Below are positions 9,912 through 19,378 of a stretch of DNA of 64,000 nucleotides, piece after piece. Position 1 is the stretch's first letter; each line of letters opens with the position of its first letter. Position numbers and translations under genes: made by a program. The DNA is from Syntrophotalea acetylenivorans. Its GTDB lineage: Bacteria > Desulfobacterota > Desulfuromonadia > Desulfuromonadales > Syntrophotaleaceae. The stretch spans positions 806,001 to 870,000 of the forward strand of contig NZ_CP015519.1 in NCBI RefSeq assembly GCF_001887775.1. The letters run 5' to 3'. The notes beneath the pieces were generated by a model. The model saw only the letters and a list, made by a program, of their open reading frames with translations, searched no databases and was not told the DNA's origin.

Positions 9912-11672
9912 ATGAAATTAGCCTTGGTTTCTATCCACATCGATCATTCTTTACGAGCCATCCCCCTGGGCACGGCCATGCTTGCAGCGGCTGTTGAAAA
10001 GGACCTTGGAGAACAGGTCAACACTACCCTGATCGATTGTACCCTCCAGCAGTCCGTTACGGACTGTGCCAAAGAAATCCTCAGGCATCAACCGGACATC
10101 GTCGGGCTCTCCATAACGGTCTGGAATCGTGAATTGGCCCTGGATATCGCCCACCATCTGAAAAGTGCAAACCCCAACCTGATCCTGCTTGCCGGCGGTC
10201 CCGAGGCTACAGCCAATCCCCTCTCTCTGGAAGAAATCGTTGATCTCGATTTTGTTTTGACCGGAGAAGGAGAGCAAAAAGTCATTACATTCCTGGGCAA
10301 CTTACTTCAAGGTCAGGCACCAAAGCCTTCGGAACTGATGGCCGTTGAGAGCATTCCTGACTTGGGTGACCTCCCCTCTCCTTACCTTACAGGGATGTTG
10401 CGGCCAACCCCGGGCGGCGGTGTCTTGTGGGAGCTTTCCCGCGGCTGCCCCTACCGGTGTGATTTCTGCTTTGAATCCAGGGGCAGCGCCATTGTACGCC
10501 GCTTCCCCCTGCAGAGGGCACGCGCCGAACTTCAACTCTTTGCTTCTTTGGGAGTCAGGGAGGTTTTTGTTCTCGACCCGACCTTTAACTACCACAAGCA
10601 AACAGCTAAAGAACTTCTGGGAATTATGGCCAAAGAGGGTCAGGGCCTCCATTATAGTCTGGAAATCCGTGCCGAGCTCCTTGACCATGAGTTGGCGGAG
10701 CTGTTTGCCAGCATCGACTGTTCCCTGCAAATCGGCCTGCAGAGTGCGGATGCCAAAGTTCTTCGAATGATCAATCGTGATTTCGACCGGGAAGAATTCA
10801 CGGACAAGGTGCACCTGCTACATCTGGCGGGAGTAAGCTACGGTTTTGATCTCATCTATGGTTTGCCCGGAGACAGCCTGGCAGGGTTTCTTGCCAGTCT
10901 CGACTTCGCCCTTGGACTGATACCTAACCACCTGGACATCTTTCCTCTTGCGGTTTTACCGGGAACACGGCTGGCTGATACCGCCACCGGACTGGGGCTG
11001 GAATACCAACAGCATGCCCCCTACAAGGTGCGCTCTTCCAACACCTTCACCAGCGCTGAAATAACACAGGCGGCCCGAATCGGTGCCGCCTGTGACTTCT
11101 TTTATAATCGCGGACGGGCCGTCCCCTGGTTTGCCATGGTCCTGGATGGTCTGGATTTGGTACCGTCTGAATTCTTTTCTCGCCTTGCCTCGGTCCTGCC
11201 CGAAATACCTCCGGATGATCCGTTGCCCTTGCAGCAGAGTTTCGTCGCCGATCAGTTCAAACAGCGGCAGCAACCGGAGGTTGCCGCTTTGGCCTCCGAT
11301 CTGATTGCCTACTTCGGTGCCGTTGAGCCTTTACTTCGTGACCCAGTATTTAAAGCACCGTCTGGCTTGAAAGCAGGAGAACTCTATCTCAACCCGGACT
11401 CTGTCTTCGTCACCTTCAACTACGATCCAGAACAGCTATTGCAACACCTGGCGGACGGTATCACCGACCTGGAAGAGCTGACATTTTTTGCAGAGCCCGT
11501 TAATAGCGAATATTGTTGTTACCTTTATCAGGACGAACTGCAGCTATATCCCCTCACCCGGGAACAGGGCGATTTTTTAAAAAGCCTCGATTCCCATACT
11601 CCTGCCGAACCACCTTCAGCGAAATTTGTTGCCAAGGTCCTGGAAGCCGGGATGCTTATTCAGGCCCGTTGA
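9912..11672 (+). CDS. B12-binding-domain radical SAM protein with DUF4080 C-terminus
   Basis: The 586-residue protein has three parts. Residues 1-140 form a cobalamin-binding-like Rossmann domain (ALVSIHID..., GLSITVWN, LLAGGPEATA, VLTGEGE). The radical SAM core carries the cluster motif CPYRCDFC near residues 178-185. The C-terminal part resembles DUF4080. Such proteins use a 4Fe-4S cluster and S-adenosylmethionine, often with B12, for methylation or other radical chemistry. The substrate is not known. The B12 His motif (DxHxxG) is not obvious, so cobalamin binding may be base-off or lost. It is transcribed alone, convergent with the HDOD-GGDEF gene. Confidence 0.88.
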   Translation: MKLALVSIHIDHSLRAIPLGTAMLAAAVEKDLGEQVNTTLIDCTLQQSVTDCAKEILRHQPDIVGLSITVWNRELALDIAHHLKSANPNLILLAGGPEATANPLSLEEIVDLDFVLTGEGEQKVITFLGNLLQGQAPKPSELMAVESIPDLGDLPSPYLTGMLRPTPGGGVLWELSRGCPYRCDFCFESRGSAIVRRFPLQRARAELQLFASLGVREVFVLDPTFNYHKQTAKELLGIMAKEGQGLHYSLEIRAELLDHELAELFASIDCSLQIGLQSADAKVLRMINRDFDREEFTDKVHLLHLAGVSYGFDLIYGLPGDSLAGFLASLDFALGLIPNHLDIFPLAVLPGTRLADTATGLGLEYQQHAPYKVRSSNTFTSAEITQAARIGAACDFFYNRGRAVPWFAMVLDGLDLVPSEFFSRLASVLPEIPPDDPLPLQQSFVADQFKQRQQPEVAALASDLIAYFGAVEPLLRDPVFKAPSGLKAGELYLNPDSVFVTFNYDPEQLLQHLADGITDLEELTFFAEPVNSEYCCYLYQDELQLYPLTREQGDFLKSLDSHTPAEPPSAKFVAKVLEAGMLIQAR

Positions 11673-11718
11673 TCATCAGCAGCCGGGAGCCCCTTTACGT
11701 CCTTTAGGACTCCCAGAC

Positions 11719-13260
11719 TCAGCGGCCAAACCACTTCTTCTTACTGTTATAAACCACCACCTGATTTCGGCCTTTTTTCTTCGCCTGAAACATCGCCTGA
11801 TCGGCAAAACTGATCATTTCGTTTTTGGTAAAGGATTCCGTGGCCGGATTCATGGCGAAAATTCCGAAACTAGCCGTAACACGAAGGCTTTCATGGTCAT
11901 GCTCGAAGTTGTGCCGGGCAATAGCCAGACGGAGTTTTTCAGCTACCGCTTCAGCCTCCTTAATAGCAGTTTCAGGCAGCACCACTGCGAACTCCTCGCC
12001 ACCGTAGCGGGAAAACAGATCGTACTCCCGTAATTCGGCCCGGCAAACATCACAGAATTGGCGCAGTACCTCATCGCCGACCTGATGACCAAAGGTATCG
12101 TTAAGTTTTTTAAAATGATCGATATCGGCAAACAGCAGCGCCAGCGAGCGGCTATAACGCTTGGAGCGATTGATCTCCTGATCGAGAAAATTCTGGAAAT
12201 AGCGATGGTTATAGGCTTGAGTCAGTCCATCAATATTGGCCAAAAGTTCCAGCTGGTGGTTTTTCTTTTCCAATTCAGCGGTTAAAAGTTCAAGCTTGAC
12301 GGTCTTTTCCACCAGTGCTCGATTCATCTCCTCGTAACTGAGATTGAGCACGCTCAATTCAGCATTGGCGATCTGCAGAATTTCGGCAATGGATTTCTGT
12401 TCGTTAATACTGAATTCGAAATAGTCGGCGGTCTGGTTCACTTCGGCATGCACGTTATCGAGAAAATCCTTCAACACCCGCTCTTCCAAACCAAGAAATT
12501 TCTGCGCCTGCTCATGGAAACGCGCCACAATCGTATCGGGAGCGTTACTGCGGTAAACCTTGGATATCAATCCGGATAAATAGACGACCTGACAAAGCCT
12601 CTGAATGGTTGCGTCACAACCACAATCCGCTGGAGCGGAATGATAGCGCAAAGGCAATACCAGGGCGTCAGGAAACCCCCAACTGCGGGTCACCTCACTA
12701 CCGATATAGGCGTGATCGGCCCCGATCAATTCGTTTTCTACCTGGCTCCGGATCCTTCCTTCTTTTTCGATAATCTGCTCGACCTGCTGGTATTTTTCGG
12801 GGAAAGCGCGGGCCAGTATTAAGATCCCAAGGTTCTGCAGCAGGCCAGCCACAAAAGCCTCTTCGGCAGCGTCTTTATCGATAGCCGCCATCAATCGGCG
12901 GGCCGCGACCGCCTCGGTAAGGGACTGTTCCCAGAAAAGAGCATAGTCAAAACTGCCCTCATCACTACGACTGGGCTGCAGAAAAGAAAATGATAACACC
13001 AGACTGCGAACCGCATTGGTGCCGAGAATGGAGGCAGCCTGTTGAATGGTCACAATCGACTGGGGAAAGCTGTAGAAGGCCGAATTGACCACCTTAAGAA
13101 TTTTGGCCGACAGGGAGATGTCTTTGGACACCAAATCGGCAATATCGCTAATAGTGGTGTCTTCCTTAGCGGTAATGGTAATCAGCCGCGATGCCACAGG
13201 AGAAAGGGTCGGCAATACGTCCGAGTGCAATACCGACTCTAAGACTTCTTCTTTATTCAT
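11719..13260 (-). CDS. HDOD-domain diguanylate cyclase (HDOD-GGDEF)
   Basis: Residues 1-200 form an HDOD domain (LPTLSPVASRL, DISLSAKILKVVNSAFY, ILGTNAVRSLVL), a signalling relative of HD hydrolases. A coiled-coil linker leads to a GGDEF domain at about 345-510. This has the active-site loop RYGGEEF and the upstream DIDHFKKLND metal/substrate segment, so it should make cyclic di-GMP from GTP. A possible inhibitory RxxD is not clear. The ATG at 13260 is preferred over one at 13293 because AGGGAG precedes it at normal distance and the HDOD domain starts directly after. It is a single-gene unit, typical of the many c-di-GMP proteins in Desulfuromonadales. Confidence 0.92.
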   Translation of the reverse strand: MNKEEVLESVLHSDVLPTLSPVASRLITITAKEDTTISDIADLVSKDISLSAKILKVVNSAFYSFPQSIVTIQQAASILGTNAVRSLVLSFSFLQPSRSDEGSFDYALFWEQSLTEAVAARRLMAAIDKDAAEEAFVAGLLQNLGILILARAFPEKYQQVEQIIEKEGRIRSQVENELIGADHAYIGSEVTRSWGFPDALVLPLRYHSAPADCGCDATIQRLCQVVYLSGLISKVYRSNAPDTIVARFHEQAQKFLGLEERVLKDFLDNVHAEVNQTADYFEFSINEQKSIAEILQIANAELSVLNLSYEEMNRALVEKTVKLELLTAELEKKNHQLELLANIDGLTQAYNHRYFQNFLDQEINRSKRYSRSLALLFADIDHFKKLNDTFGHQVGDEVLRQFCDVCRAELREYDLFSRYGGEEFAVVLPETAIKEAEAVAEKLRLAIARHNFEHDHESLRVTASFGIFAMNPATESFTKNEMISFADQAMFQAKKKGRNQVVVYNSKKKWFGR

Positions 13261-13492
13261 AAACCCAATGCTCCCTTTAGTCCCATCAGTCATCGTTGAT
13301 GGCCGCCTTTGAATAATCCCTACAATCCCTCATTAGTCCATAAGAGCATTAATATTTCAACTATTTTCTTGTACCGTTCAATCCACGGGAGTGCCTAATG
13401 ACGCGATGCGTGCAGTAGCCTGGAAAATTTACGGTAATATATTACCAAGTAAAATCGACTAGGCGTTCCAAGGTCATTAATGAGGGAAGCGA

Positions 13493-14437
13493 ATGAAAAC
13501 ATTTCTGCTGGATTTACTGATTTGCCCGGCTTGCTTGCCGGATGAACGCCCCTTGCAACCTGACGCACTCCAAATACAACAAGAGGACATTATCTCTGGC
13601 CAGTTGACCTGTAAGACCTGCAGCCGCAACTATCCGATCCGCGAGGGGGTCGCTTTTCTGTCTGTAGCGAATCAGGTTCAGGGCTTTATACCTTCAAAAT
13701 ATGAAACAGCTTCAGTGCTGTCTTCTTACCTCTGGAGTCATTTCGGCGATCTCCTAAAAGACCCTGCTGCCTCGGACGCCTATCATCAGTGGGCTGCATT
13801 ACTTAACTCAAAAAACGGATTGGGTATTGATATCGGTGCCGCTGTCGGGCGCTTCTCATTTGAGTTAGCCCGAAAATGCGACCAGGTCATCGGTGTGGAC
13901 AACTCCTATGCATTTGTCAAGGCTGCCCGGAACCTGTTGTTAACTGGAAAGATAAAAGTCAACCTTGCCATCGAAGGGGTACTGACACGGGAAGAGACCA
14001 TCACTCTGCCCAAACAATGGCCAACGAAAAATATCGACTTTATCGTCGGCGACGCTCTCGCCCTGCCCTTTCGCCAAGACAGTTTCGCTACGTTGGCCTC
14101 TTTGAACCTGATAGACAAGGTACCCAAACCATTGCAGCATCTGACCGAACTTAACCGCATTGCCCGGGATGACAAAGCCCAATTGCTGTTTTCAGATCCT
14201 TTTTCCTGGTCGACGGAAGTAGCGGCAGAAGAAGATTGGCTGGGAGGAACTTCGAAAGGCCGCCATGCCGGACGGGGCATGGACAATCTCATAACCTTGT
14301 TGCAGGACCACGGAAATTTCTTAAAACCGGCCTGGGAAATTAATCAACAAGGACAGGTGTGGTGGAAAATACGCACCCACTGCAACCATTTCGAACTGAT
14401 TCGAAGCTGCTACATCAAGGCGGATCGTAATCCTTGA
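13493..14437 (+). CDS. Trm112-domain class I SAM-dependent methyltransferase
   Basis: The 314-residue protein begins with a Trm112-like zinc-finger domain: CPAC near residue 11 and CKTC near 43 with REGVAFL after it. A Rossmann methyltransferase domain follows, with motif I GIDIGAAVGRFS near 106-117 and the acidic GVDNS at the next strand. FIVGDALALPF and a LIDKVPKP segment complete the SAM fold. Proteins of this build include UbiE/BioC-like and peptide or polyketide methyltransferases. The substrate is not predictable. GAGGGAAGCG precedes the ATG. It is followed by the Mo/W enzyme gene 149 bp downstream on the same strand. Confidence 0.82.
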   Translation: MKTFLLDLLICPACLPDERPLQPDALQIQQEDIISGQLTCKTCSRNYPIREGVAFLSVANQVQGFIPSKYETASVLSSYLWSHFGDLLKDPAASDAYHQWAALLNSKNGLGIDIGAAVGRFSFELARKCDQVIGVDNSYAFVKAARNLLLTGKIKVNLAIEGVLTREETITLPKQWPTKNIDFIVGDALALPFRQDSFATLASLNLIDKVPKPLQHLTELNRIARDDKAQLLFSDPFSWSTEVAAEEDWLGGTSKGRHAGRGMDNLITLLQDHGNFLKPAWEINQQGQVWWKIRTHCNHFELIRSCYIKADRNP

Positions 14438-14586
14438 ATGGGAGCCCGTCAGGGTTACTATAAGCCGATTGCGAAATCGCTCGATCGGCATAGTTTCCAG
14501 ATAATTATCGCCAAATAGCCCTGTAATTTCCTCATAATTTTCGTTTCGGCGCGTCAAGACCGACAGCCACCCGGGAGACTTATGCC

Positions 14587-16650
14587 ATGCAAGTCGATAC
14601 TGTTTGCCGACTCTGTTCCTCCTGTTGCCCGATCACTGCCCATGTTGAACAAGGCCGAATTGTCGCCGCTAAACGAAAGACCTCTCTTCCCCCGGATAAA
14701 GCATGGCTATGCCCAAAGCTGGAGGCGTCAGCCGACATCGTCTATTCACCAGCAAGGCTGCGGCATCCCCTGATACGCCAGGCGGACAACAGCTACCTTG
14801 AAGCGTCCTGGGACGAAGCCCTTGATCTGGTGGCTAGCCGCCTGCTCCAATGCCGGCAACAGCATGGTGCCGAAACGGTGGCGTGGCTACGGGGTATGGC
14901 GGCAGATTGGGGAGCTCCCTGGGACTATGTCAACCGGCTGATGAACGCCTTCGGTTCGCCGAACAGCATCGGCAACGGCTCGGTCTGCCATGTCGCCAGG
15001 GAGATGGCTCACAACTATACCTACGGGGCCATGACCATCCCTCAGATACAAAAGAGCGACTGCATAGTAATCTGGGGGAAAAATGATCAGCACACCAATC
15101 CACCGGCCTACGATGCCATAATGCAAGCCCGGGAACGGGGCGCCCGACTGATCGTGGTCGATCCGGTTCGTACCGGACTGGCGGCTATGGCCGACATCTG
15201 GCTGCAGATAAAACCGGCCCACGACGGGCCGCTGGCGATGGCCATGATCGACCAGATAATCCGTTGCGGCTGGTACGACACCGAGTTTGTCGCCCAATGG
15301 ACTACCGGATTTGAAGACCTACGCCAGGCAGCCGCATTCTATCGAGCCGAAGACATCGCCGAACAGTTGTCCTTGCATCCGGCGGATATTCAAGCAGCCT
15401 CCCAACTCTACGCACAGAGTGAAACGGCCTGCATCATCGACGGCAACGGTCTGGATATGCAATTTGAAGTCTTCGATGCGACCCGGGCCGTAGCCATGCT
15501 CAGAGCCTTGAGCGGAAACCTCGACCGGGCCGGAGGCGATTTAATCCCTCAGCCGGTAAAGGCCCGCAACATCCAACTGAAGGAGTGCTTACCAAAGGAC
15601 CGTTGCCCGGTTACCAGCGACTATCCCCTGTTCAGCACTTTTCACCACAACTGGGGACTGCACGCCCAGTCCTGTGTCGTTGACGCCATTCTGGAAGGAA
15701 AGCCCTATCCAATAAATTCTCTGGTGGTCCAATCGGGCAATCCGGCGGTCACCATGACCGATTCAACTCGGGTCAATCAAGCGCTCTCCCAACTCGACTT
15801 TCTGGTAGTCATTGACCTGTTCATGACCCGCACCGCCCTGCATGCCGACGTTATTCTGCCGGCCTGCAGCTGTTTTGAAAAGACCCAACTCAACCGGGCT
15901 TATCTGCGCCACAGTCTAGTGGTTTTGCAAAATCAGGTGGTCGAACCGCTTCATAATAGCTGGCCCGACTGGAAAATCATCTTTGAACTGGGCCGAAGAC
16001 TCGGCCTTAAAGATGAGTTCCCCTGGAAATGTGTCGAGGAAGCCATTGACTATCAACTCGAACCTTCCGGTGTGACCGTCGCTGCCCTGCGTGAAGAACC
16101 AGAAGGCATTCGCACCGCCCCGTTAGAGCACCAGAAATACAGAGAGAAGGGATTCGCCACCCCATCCGGGAAGGTCGAATTCGCTTCCGAGCGCTTACAA
16201 AAAGCCGGGTTTTCAGCGGTGCCCTTCGCCGATGGTCGATTCGACAATCCCATCAGCTTCGCCGGGCAAGCTGACGACTATCCCTTGATCGGAATCAGCG
16301 GAGCACGCAGTAGTTGCTTCACCCATTCCCAGTTTCATCATGTACCGATGCTGCGACAACAAGAATCCTGCCCCACAGTCGATATTCATCCCAACGACGC
16401 AAAAAATCTCGACATCAGTAACGGCGACCAGGTCGAATTAACGAGCCCCCGGGGGAGAATAACCCTGACAGGTCGAATCGACAGGGATATGAAACCGGGC
16501 ACGGTGCGAATCGCCTGGGGCTGGGGAGAAAACGAGCCGTCTGCTAACCTTAATAACCTGACTGACGATTATCGTCGCAACCCCATTACCGGCACGCCAA
16601 GTAATCGCAGTTTCATGTGCCGGTTACGAAAGTTGCAACGTCACCCGTAA
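14587..16650 (+). CDS. Molybdopterin/tungstopterin oxidoreductase of the DMSO reductase family, acetylene-hydratase-like
   Basis: The 687-residue protein has one N-terminal 4Fe-4S site (C7, C10, C14, C42 in CRLCSSCC...LCP). It carries bis-MGD-binding motifs (WGKNDQHTNP, VVDPVRTG, IDGNGLDMQ) and a C-terminal dinucleotide-binding domain (RSSCFTHSQFH, GDQVELTSPRG). C134 in GSVCHVAR is at the usual metal-ligand position. The layout, including a LKDEFPWK segment and ATPSGKVEF, follows Pelobacter acetylenicus acetylene hydratase as remembered. However, the catalytic Asp after the second cluster Cys is Ser here, so acetylene hydration is not supported. There is no Tat signal, so it is cytoplasmic. 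No partner subunit is adjacent. The reaction is unknown. Confidence 0.85.
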   Translation: MQVDTVCRLCSSCCPITAHVEQGRIVAAKRKTSLPPDKAWLCPKLEASADIVYSPARLRHPLIRQADNSYLEASWDEALDLVASRLLQCRQQHGAETVAWLRGMAADWGAPWDYVNRLMNAFGSPNSIGNGSVCHVAREMAHNYTYGAMTIPQIQKSDCIVIWGKNDQHTNPPAYDAIMQARERGARLIVVDPVRTGLAAMADIWLQIKPAHDGPLAMAMIDQIIRCGWYDTEFVAQWTTGFEDLRQAAAFYRAEDIAEQLSLHPADIQAASQLYAQSETACIIDGNGLDMQFEVFDATRAVAMLRALSGNLDRAGGDLIPQPVKARNIQLKECLPKDRCPVTSDYPLFSTFHHNWGLHAQSCVVDAILEGKPYPINSLVVQSGNPAVTMTDSTRVNQALSQLDFLVVIDLFMTRTALHADVILPACSCFEKTQLNRAYLRHSLVVLQNQVVEPLHNSWPDWKIIFELGRRLGLKDEFPWKCVEEAIDYQLEPSGVTVAALREEPEGIRTAPLEHQKYREKGFATPSGKVEFASERLQKAGFSAVPFADGRFDNPISFAGQADDYPLIGISGARSSCFTHSQFHHVPMLRQQESCPTVDIHPNDAKNLDISNGDQVELTSPRGRITLTGRIDRDMKPGTVRIAWGWGENEPSANLNNLTDDYRRNPITGTPSNRSFMCRLRKLQRHP

Positions 16651-16697
16651 CAACCGTGTTAGCAACAGAACTGAGGGCGACAGCCCAAGGGATTGGT

Positions 16698-17600
16698 TCA
16701 GTTCAAACGGTAGTGTAAAACCGAGGTGCCGCGTTCAATATCGGCTTCAGGAAAGTCTTCATCGGGGGTGTGACGTTCCACAAGGCGGGCAGTCGGCAGC
16801 AGTTCGGTAAACATCTGCCGCAGTTGAGTGATGGTCATGGTCGGGGTGCTCAAACAAGCCAGCACCTCACCATGAGGAGTAAGAAGTTCGGGCAGACGGC
16901 GTATCAGTTTCGGCCAGTGACGCTCGGCGGTAAAACTCTTGCCCTGGCTGGCCGGTGGATCACATACGATCAAATCAAAGGGACCACAGCGTCTTAAGCG
17001 TCCGAAACTGCGAAACAACTCCATCGGCAAAAAGCTCGTCCGGCGAAGATCAATATGGTTGATGCGATGATTGAGGCGCCCCAATTCCAAGGCCCCCCGA
17101 TTCATATCAAGGTTGACCACCTGTTCGGCCCCGCCAACCAAAGCCGCGACAGAAAAAGAACAACTGTAAGCAAACAGGTTAAGTATCCGTTTATCCTTTG
17201 CGTTCTCCCGCAACAACCGCCTTCCTACGGCCATGTCGGGAAAAAAACCGACATTCTGCGCGTCACCCAGACGCAGACGATACCGCAAGCCATCTTCATT
17301 CGCTTCGACGTCGTCGGGGAGAATCCCCTGCAGCAGCCGGCTCGGCGCCCCCGAGCGAAAACGTTCCTGCAGCACGATACCTTCGGGAGCAAGGGGCAAC
17401 GCCGCCATCAACAATTCGGTCAACTCTATCAACCAGTCCTGAGGCCGCTCCCGGTAGAGAATAACCAGCACGATTGGCGGATAATAGTCGATGACCAGAT
17501 CGTTGAAACCGGCGAAACAATGGCCGCGACCGTGAAACAGACGTCGACTCTCTCCTGCCTTTGGCAGATGACGGAGTATTTCCCGAGCAATGATATCCAT
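16698..17600 (-). CDS. RlmI-like class I SAM-dependent rRNA methyltransferase
   Basis: The protein, about 300 residues, has the RlmI/RlmK-type catalytic half. SAM motif I is in LNLFAYSCSFSVAAL, the next acidic motif is VNLDMN, and DLIVCDPPASQGKSF is motif IV of m5C-type methyltransferases. It is shorter than E. coli RlmI and seems to lack the PUA domain, keeping only a partial EEHD-like N-terminal region. The ATG at 17600 is chosen over one at 17636, because the upstream codons lie in the ~140-bp repeat at 17608-17749. No good ribosome site is visible for either. It is convergent with the Mo/W gene and downstream of srkA in the same direction. Confidence 0.82.
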   Translation of the reverse strand: MDIIAREILRHLPKAGESRRLFHGRGHCFAGFNDLVIDYYPPIVLVILYRERPQDWLIELTELLMAALPLAPEGIVLQERFRSGAPSRLLQGILPDDVEANEDGLRYRLRLGDAQNVGFFPDMAVGRRLLRENAKDKRILNLFAYSCSFSVAALVGGAEQVVNLDMNRGALELGRLNHRINHIDLRRTSFLPMELFRSFGRLRRCGPFDLIVCDPPASQGKSFTAERHWPKLIRRLPELLTPHGEVLACLSTPTMTITQLRQMFTELLPTARLVERHTPDEDFPEADIERGTSVLHYRLN

Positions 17601-17607
17601 GAGGTAC

Positions 17608-17749
17608 TCGCAAAAACTTACAGGATGGCTAAGCAAAAATTTCGTCCGGCAATGCCCGGTGTTTTTTCAGGGGTAAAGGCATACATTTAGTATGTCGCGA
17701 TCTGAAAAACACCGTAACGCGGGAGGGCAGACTTTTTGCGACGCCATCA
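17608..17749. repeat. Interspersed ~140-bp palindromic repeat, copy A
   Basis: The element begins TCGCAAAAAC and ends with TTTTTGCGACGCCATCA, so its ends are inverted repeats of each other (TCGCAAAAA/TTTTTGCGA). Inside, GGTGTTTTTTCAG pairs with CTGAAAAACACC. Copy B at 20056-20188 matches along nearly its whole length. Both copies lie just upstream of minus-strand genes. It is probably a small non-coding palindromic element or MITE. Confidence 0.8.
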
Positions 17750-17768
17750 TCCATAACGGTAATATTGA

Positions 17769-18755
17769 TCAAGCCAGCTGCAATAAAGGCTCGTTAAGGG
17801 CGGCAATCTGTTCCCGCAGTTCAAGGATGTGATCGCCCCAGTAACGGGGGGTATTGAACCAGGAAAAATGATGAGGAAAAGTCGGATCGTTCCAGCGCCT
17901 TGCCAACCAGGCGGAAAAATGCAGGATGCGCAAGGACCGTAAAGCCTCGATCAACCGTAATTCTCGAGGTTGAAAATCGAAAAACTCGTTATAACCCTCC
18001 ACTAATTCCGCCAACTGGGCATGCTGCCGCGACCGGTCCCCGGAGAGCATCATCCATAGATCCTGAATAGCCGGAGCCATGCGGGCGTCATCAAAATCGA
18101 CAAAATGGGGTGCATCGTCGCGCCACAGAATATTGCCGCTGTGGCAGTCACCATGGGCACGGATATAGCGCAGGTCCGTTGTGTCGGCGAAGATGGCCTC
18201 GATAGCCTGCAGCAGGTCGGCGGTAAGGGCGTCGTAATTGGCCTTGGTTTCCGGAGGCACGAAGTTTTCACTGATCAGGGCGACACTGTCGTGTCCAAAG
18301 CTGCGACTATCGAGCCGGGGACGGTGTTGAAAAGGACGAAGAGCTCCGATGCCGTGAATACGCCCCAGAAGACGACCAAGAATCAGCAGATTATCGAGGT
18401 TGTCCAGCTCCGGGGCGTGGCCGCCCTGCCGGGGATAGAGGGCAAAGCGGAATGACCCGTGGATAAATAGGCTTTCACCTTGATCGTTCATCAAGGGAGC
18501 CACCACCGGCAGTTCATGGTCCATCAATTCAAAACAAAACTGATGTTCCTCAAGAATCTGTTCATCACTCCACCGTTCAGGGCGGTAAAACTTAGCAATT
18601 AACGGCGGTCCCTCTTCGAGGCCAACCTGATAGACCCGGTTTTCGTAGCTGTTCAAGGTCAAGGTACGGCAATCACAGACAAAGCCGCAACTTTCCACGG
18701 CATCCATGATAAATGACGGAGAAAGAGCCTGAAAAGGATGCTGCTTATCGGTCAT
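17769..18755 (-). CDS. srkA: SrkA/RdoA (YihE)-type serine/threonine protein kinase
   Basis: The family is a bacterial aminoglycoside-phosphotransferase-fold kinase that protects against stress-induced death in E. coli. The 328-residue protein has NSYENRVYQVG and LIAKFYRPERWS (phosphate and lysine segments). The catalytic loop HGDCHSGNILW is near residue 200, followed by FVDFDDARMAP, the metal-binding Asp motif. Length matches the family. The ATG at 18755 (MTDKQHPF) is preferred over a GTG eight codons earlier; neither has a clear ribosome site. In other bacteria it often precedes dsbA, but here a repeat and the methyltransferase follow. Confidence 0.9.
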   Translation of the reverse strand: MTDKQHPFQALSPSFIMDAVESCGFVCDCRTLTLNSYENRVYQVGLEEGPPLIAKFYRPERWSDEQILEEHQFCFELMDHELPVVAPLMNDQGESLFIHGSFRFALYPRQGGHAPELDNLDNLLILGRLLGRIHGIGALRPFQHRPRLDSRSFGHDSVALISENFVPPETKANYDALTADLLQAIEAIFADTTDLRYIRAHGDCHSGNILWRDDAPHFVDFDDARMAPAIQDLWMMLSGDRSRQHAQLAELVEGYNEFFDFQPRELRLIEALRSLRILHFSAWLARRWNDPTFPHHFSWFNTPRYWGDHILELREQIAALNEPLLQLA

Positions 18756-18913
18756 GGGAAATATAATCCGTTGTTTCACTGGAAATTAAAGACCACAGAC
18801 ACAAGACCTGTGGCCTTTGGAAAACTACCTTAAAAGGGCTCTGCAGAGCTTCCCCTGTTGCCAGTCCCTACAGCTTTTTGGGTTCAGAAACATATATGAC
18901 GCGTTCGCAATGA

Positions 18914-19195
18914 TCAATCGGTTCGGCTCAGTACTTGTATGAGATGATAACCGAACTCAGATTTCACCGGTCCGTGAACCGTGCGAAGCTCGCCATTGAA
19001 AACCACTTCATCGACTTCAGTAACCAGTTGGCCTGGCTTGACGATTCCCAAATTGCCGCCACGGCGCCCGGTGGGACACTTGGAATGCTTAGTGGCGCAA
19101 GCCGCAAAATCCTCGCCGGCTTCAATCTTGGCCTTCAATTCGATGCAGGCTTCTTCGGTAGCGACCATAATATGACGGGCATGAGCGTTTGACAT
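18914..19195 (-). CDS. ppiC: Parvulin-type peptidyl-prolyl cis-trans isomerase (PpiC)
   Basis: This 93-residue cytoplasmic protein is a single rotamase domain that speeds cis-trans isomerisation at peptidyl-proline bonds. The conserved parts are ARHIMVATEE, FAACATKHSKCPTGRRGGNLG, VDEVVFNGE and the ending FGYHLIQVLSR. No signal peptide is present, so it is the soluble PpiC type rather than SurA or PrsA. The start has a clear GGGAGAAACTAC before the ATG. It lies in a run of minus-strand single-gene units. Confidence 0.93.
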   Translation of the reverse strand: MSNAHARHIMVATEEACIELKAKIEAGEDFAACATKHSKCPTGRRGGNLGIVKPGQLVTEVDEVVFNGELRTVHGPVKSEFGYHLIQVLSRTD

Positions 19196-19258
19196 GTAGT
19201 TTCTCCCTGGTTATTTGTTTAGCGACCTTGCCATACTTTAAACCGAGATTCGAAAGCC

Positions 19259-19366
19259 ATTTACCGCAGAGATCGCCGAGGTCGCAAAGATAGTCAAAAA
19301 ACGATGTAAGGAACTTTCTCAGCGTTCTCTGCGTTCTTGAATGAGCTTAGCGAACGGGCGGTAAAT
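19259..19366. repeat. Palindromic CGCAGAG/CGCCGAG-type intergenic repeat, copy 1
   Basis: The segment is bounded by ATTTACCGC and GCGGTAAAT and contains CAGAGATCGCCGAGGTCGC on the left and TCAGCGTTCTCTGCG on the right. A related copy lies at 53929-54005. Such repeats are widespread in bacteria and are sometimes annotated wrongly as short proteins. It lies between ppiC and the exonuclease gene. Confidence 0.7.
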
Positions 19367-19378
19367 AGAACTTTCGGG

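Noticed and set aside
14587-16650. True acetylene hydratase
   Set aside because: The Asp that follows the second cluster cysteine in that enzyme is Ser here.
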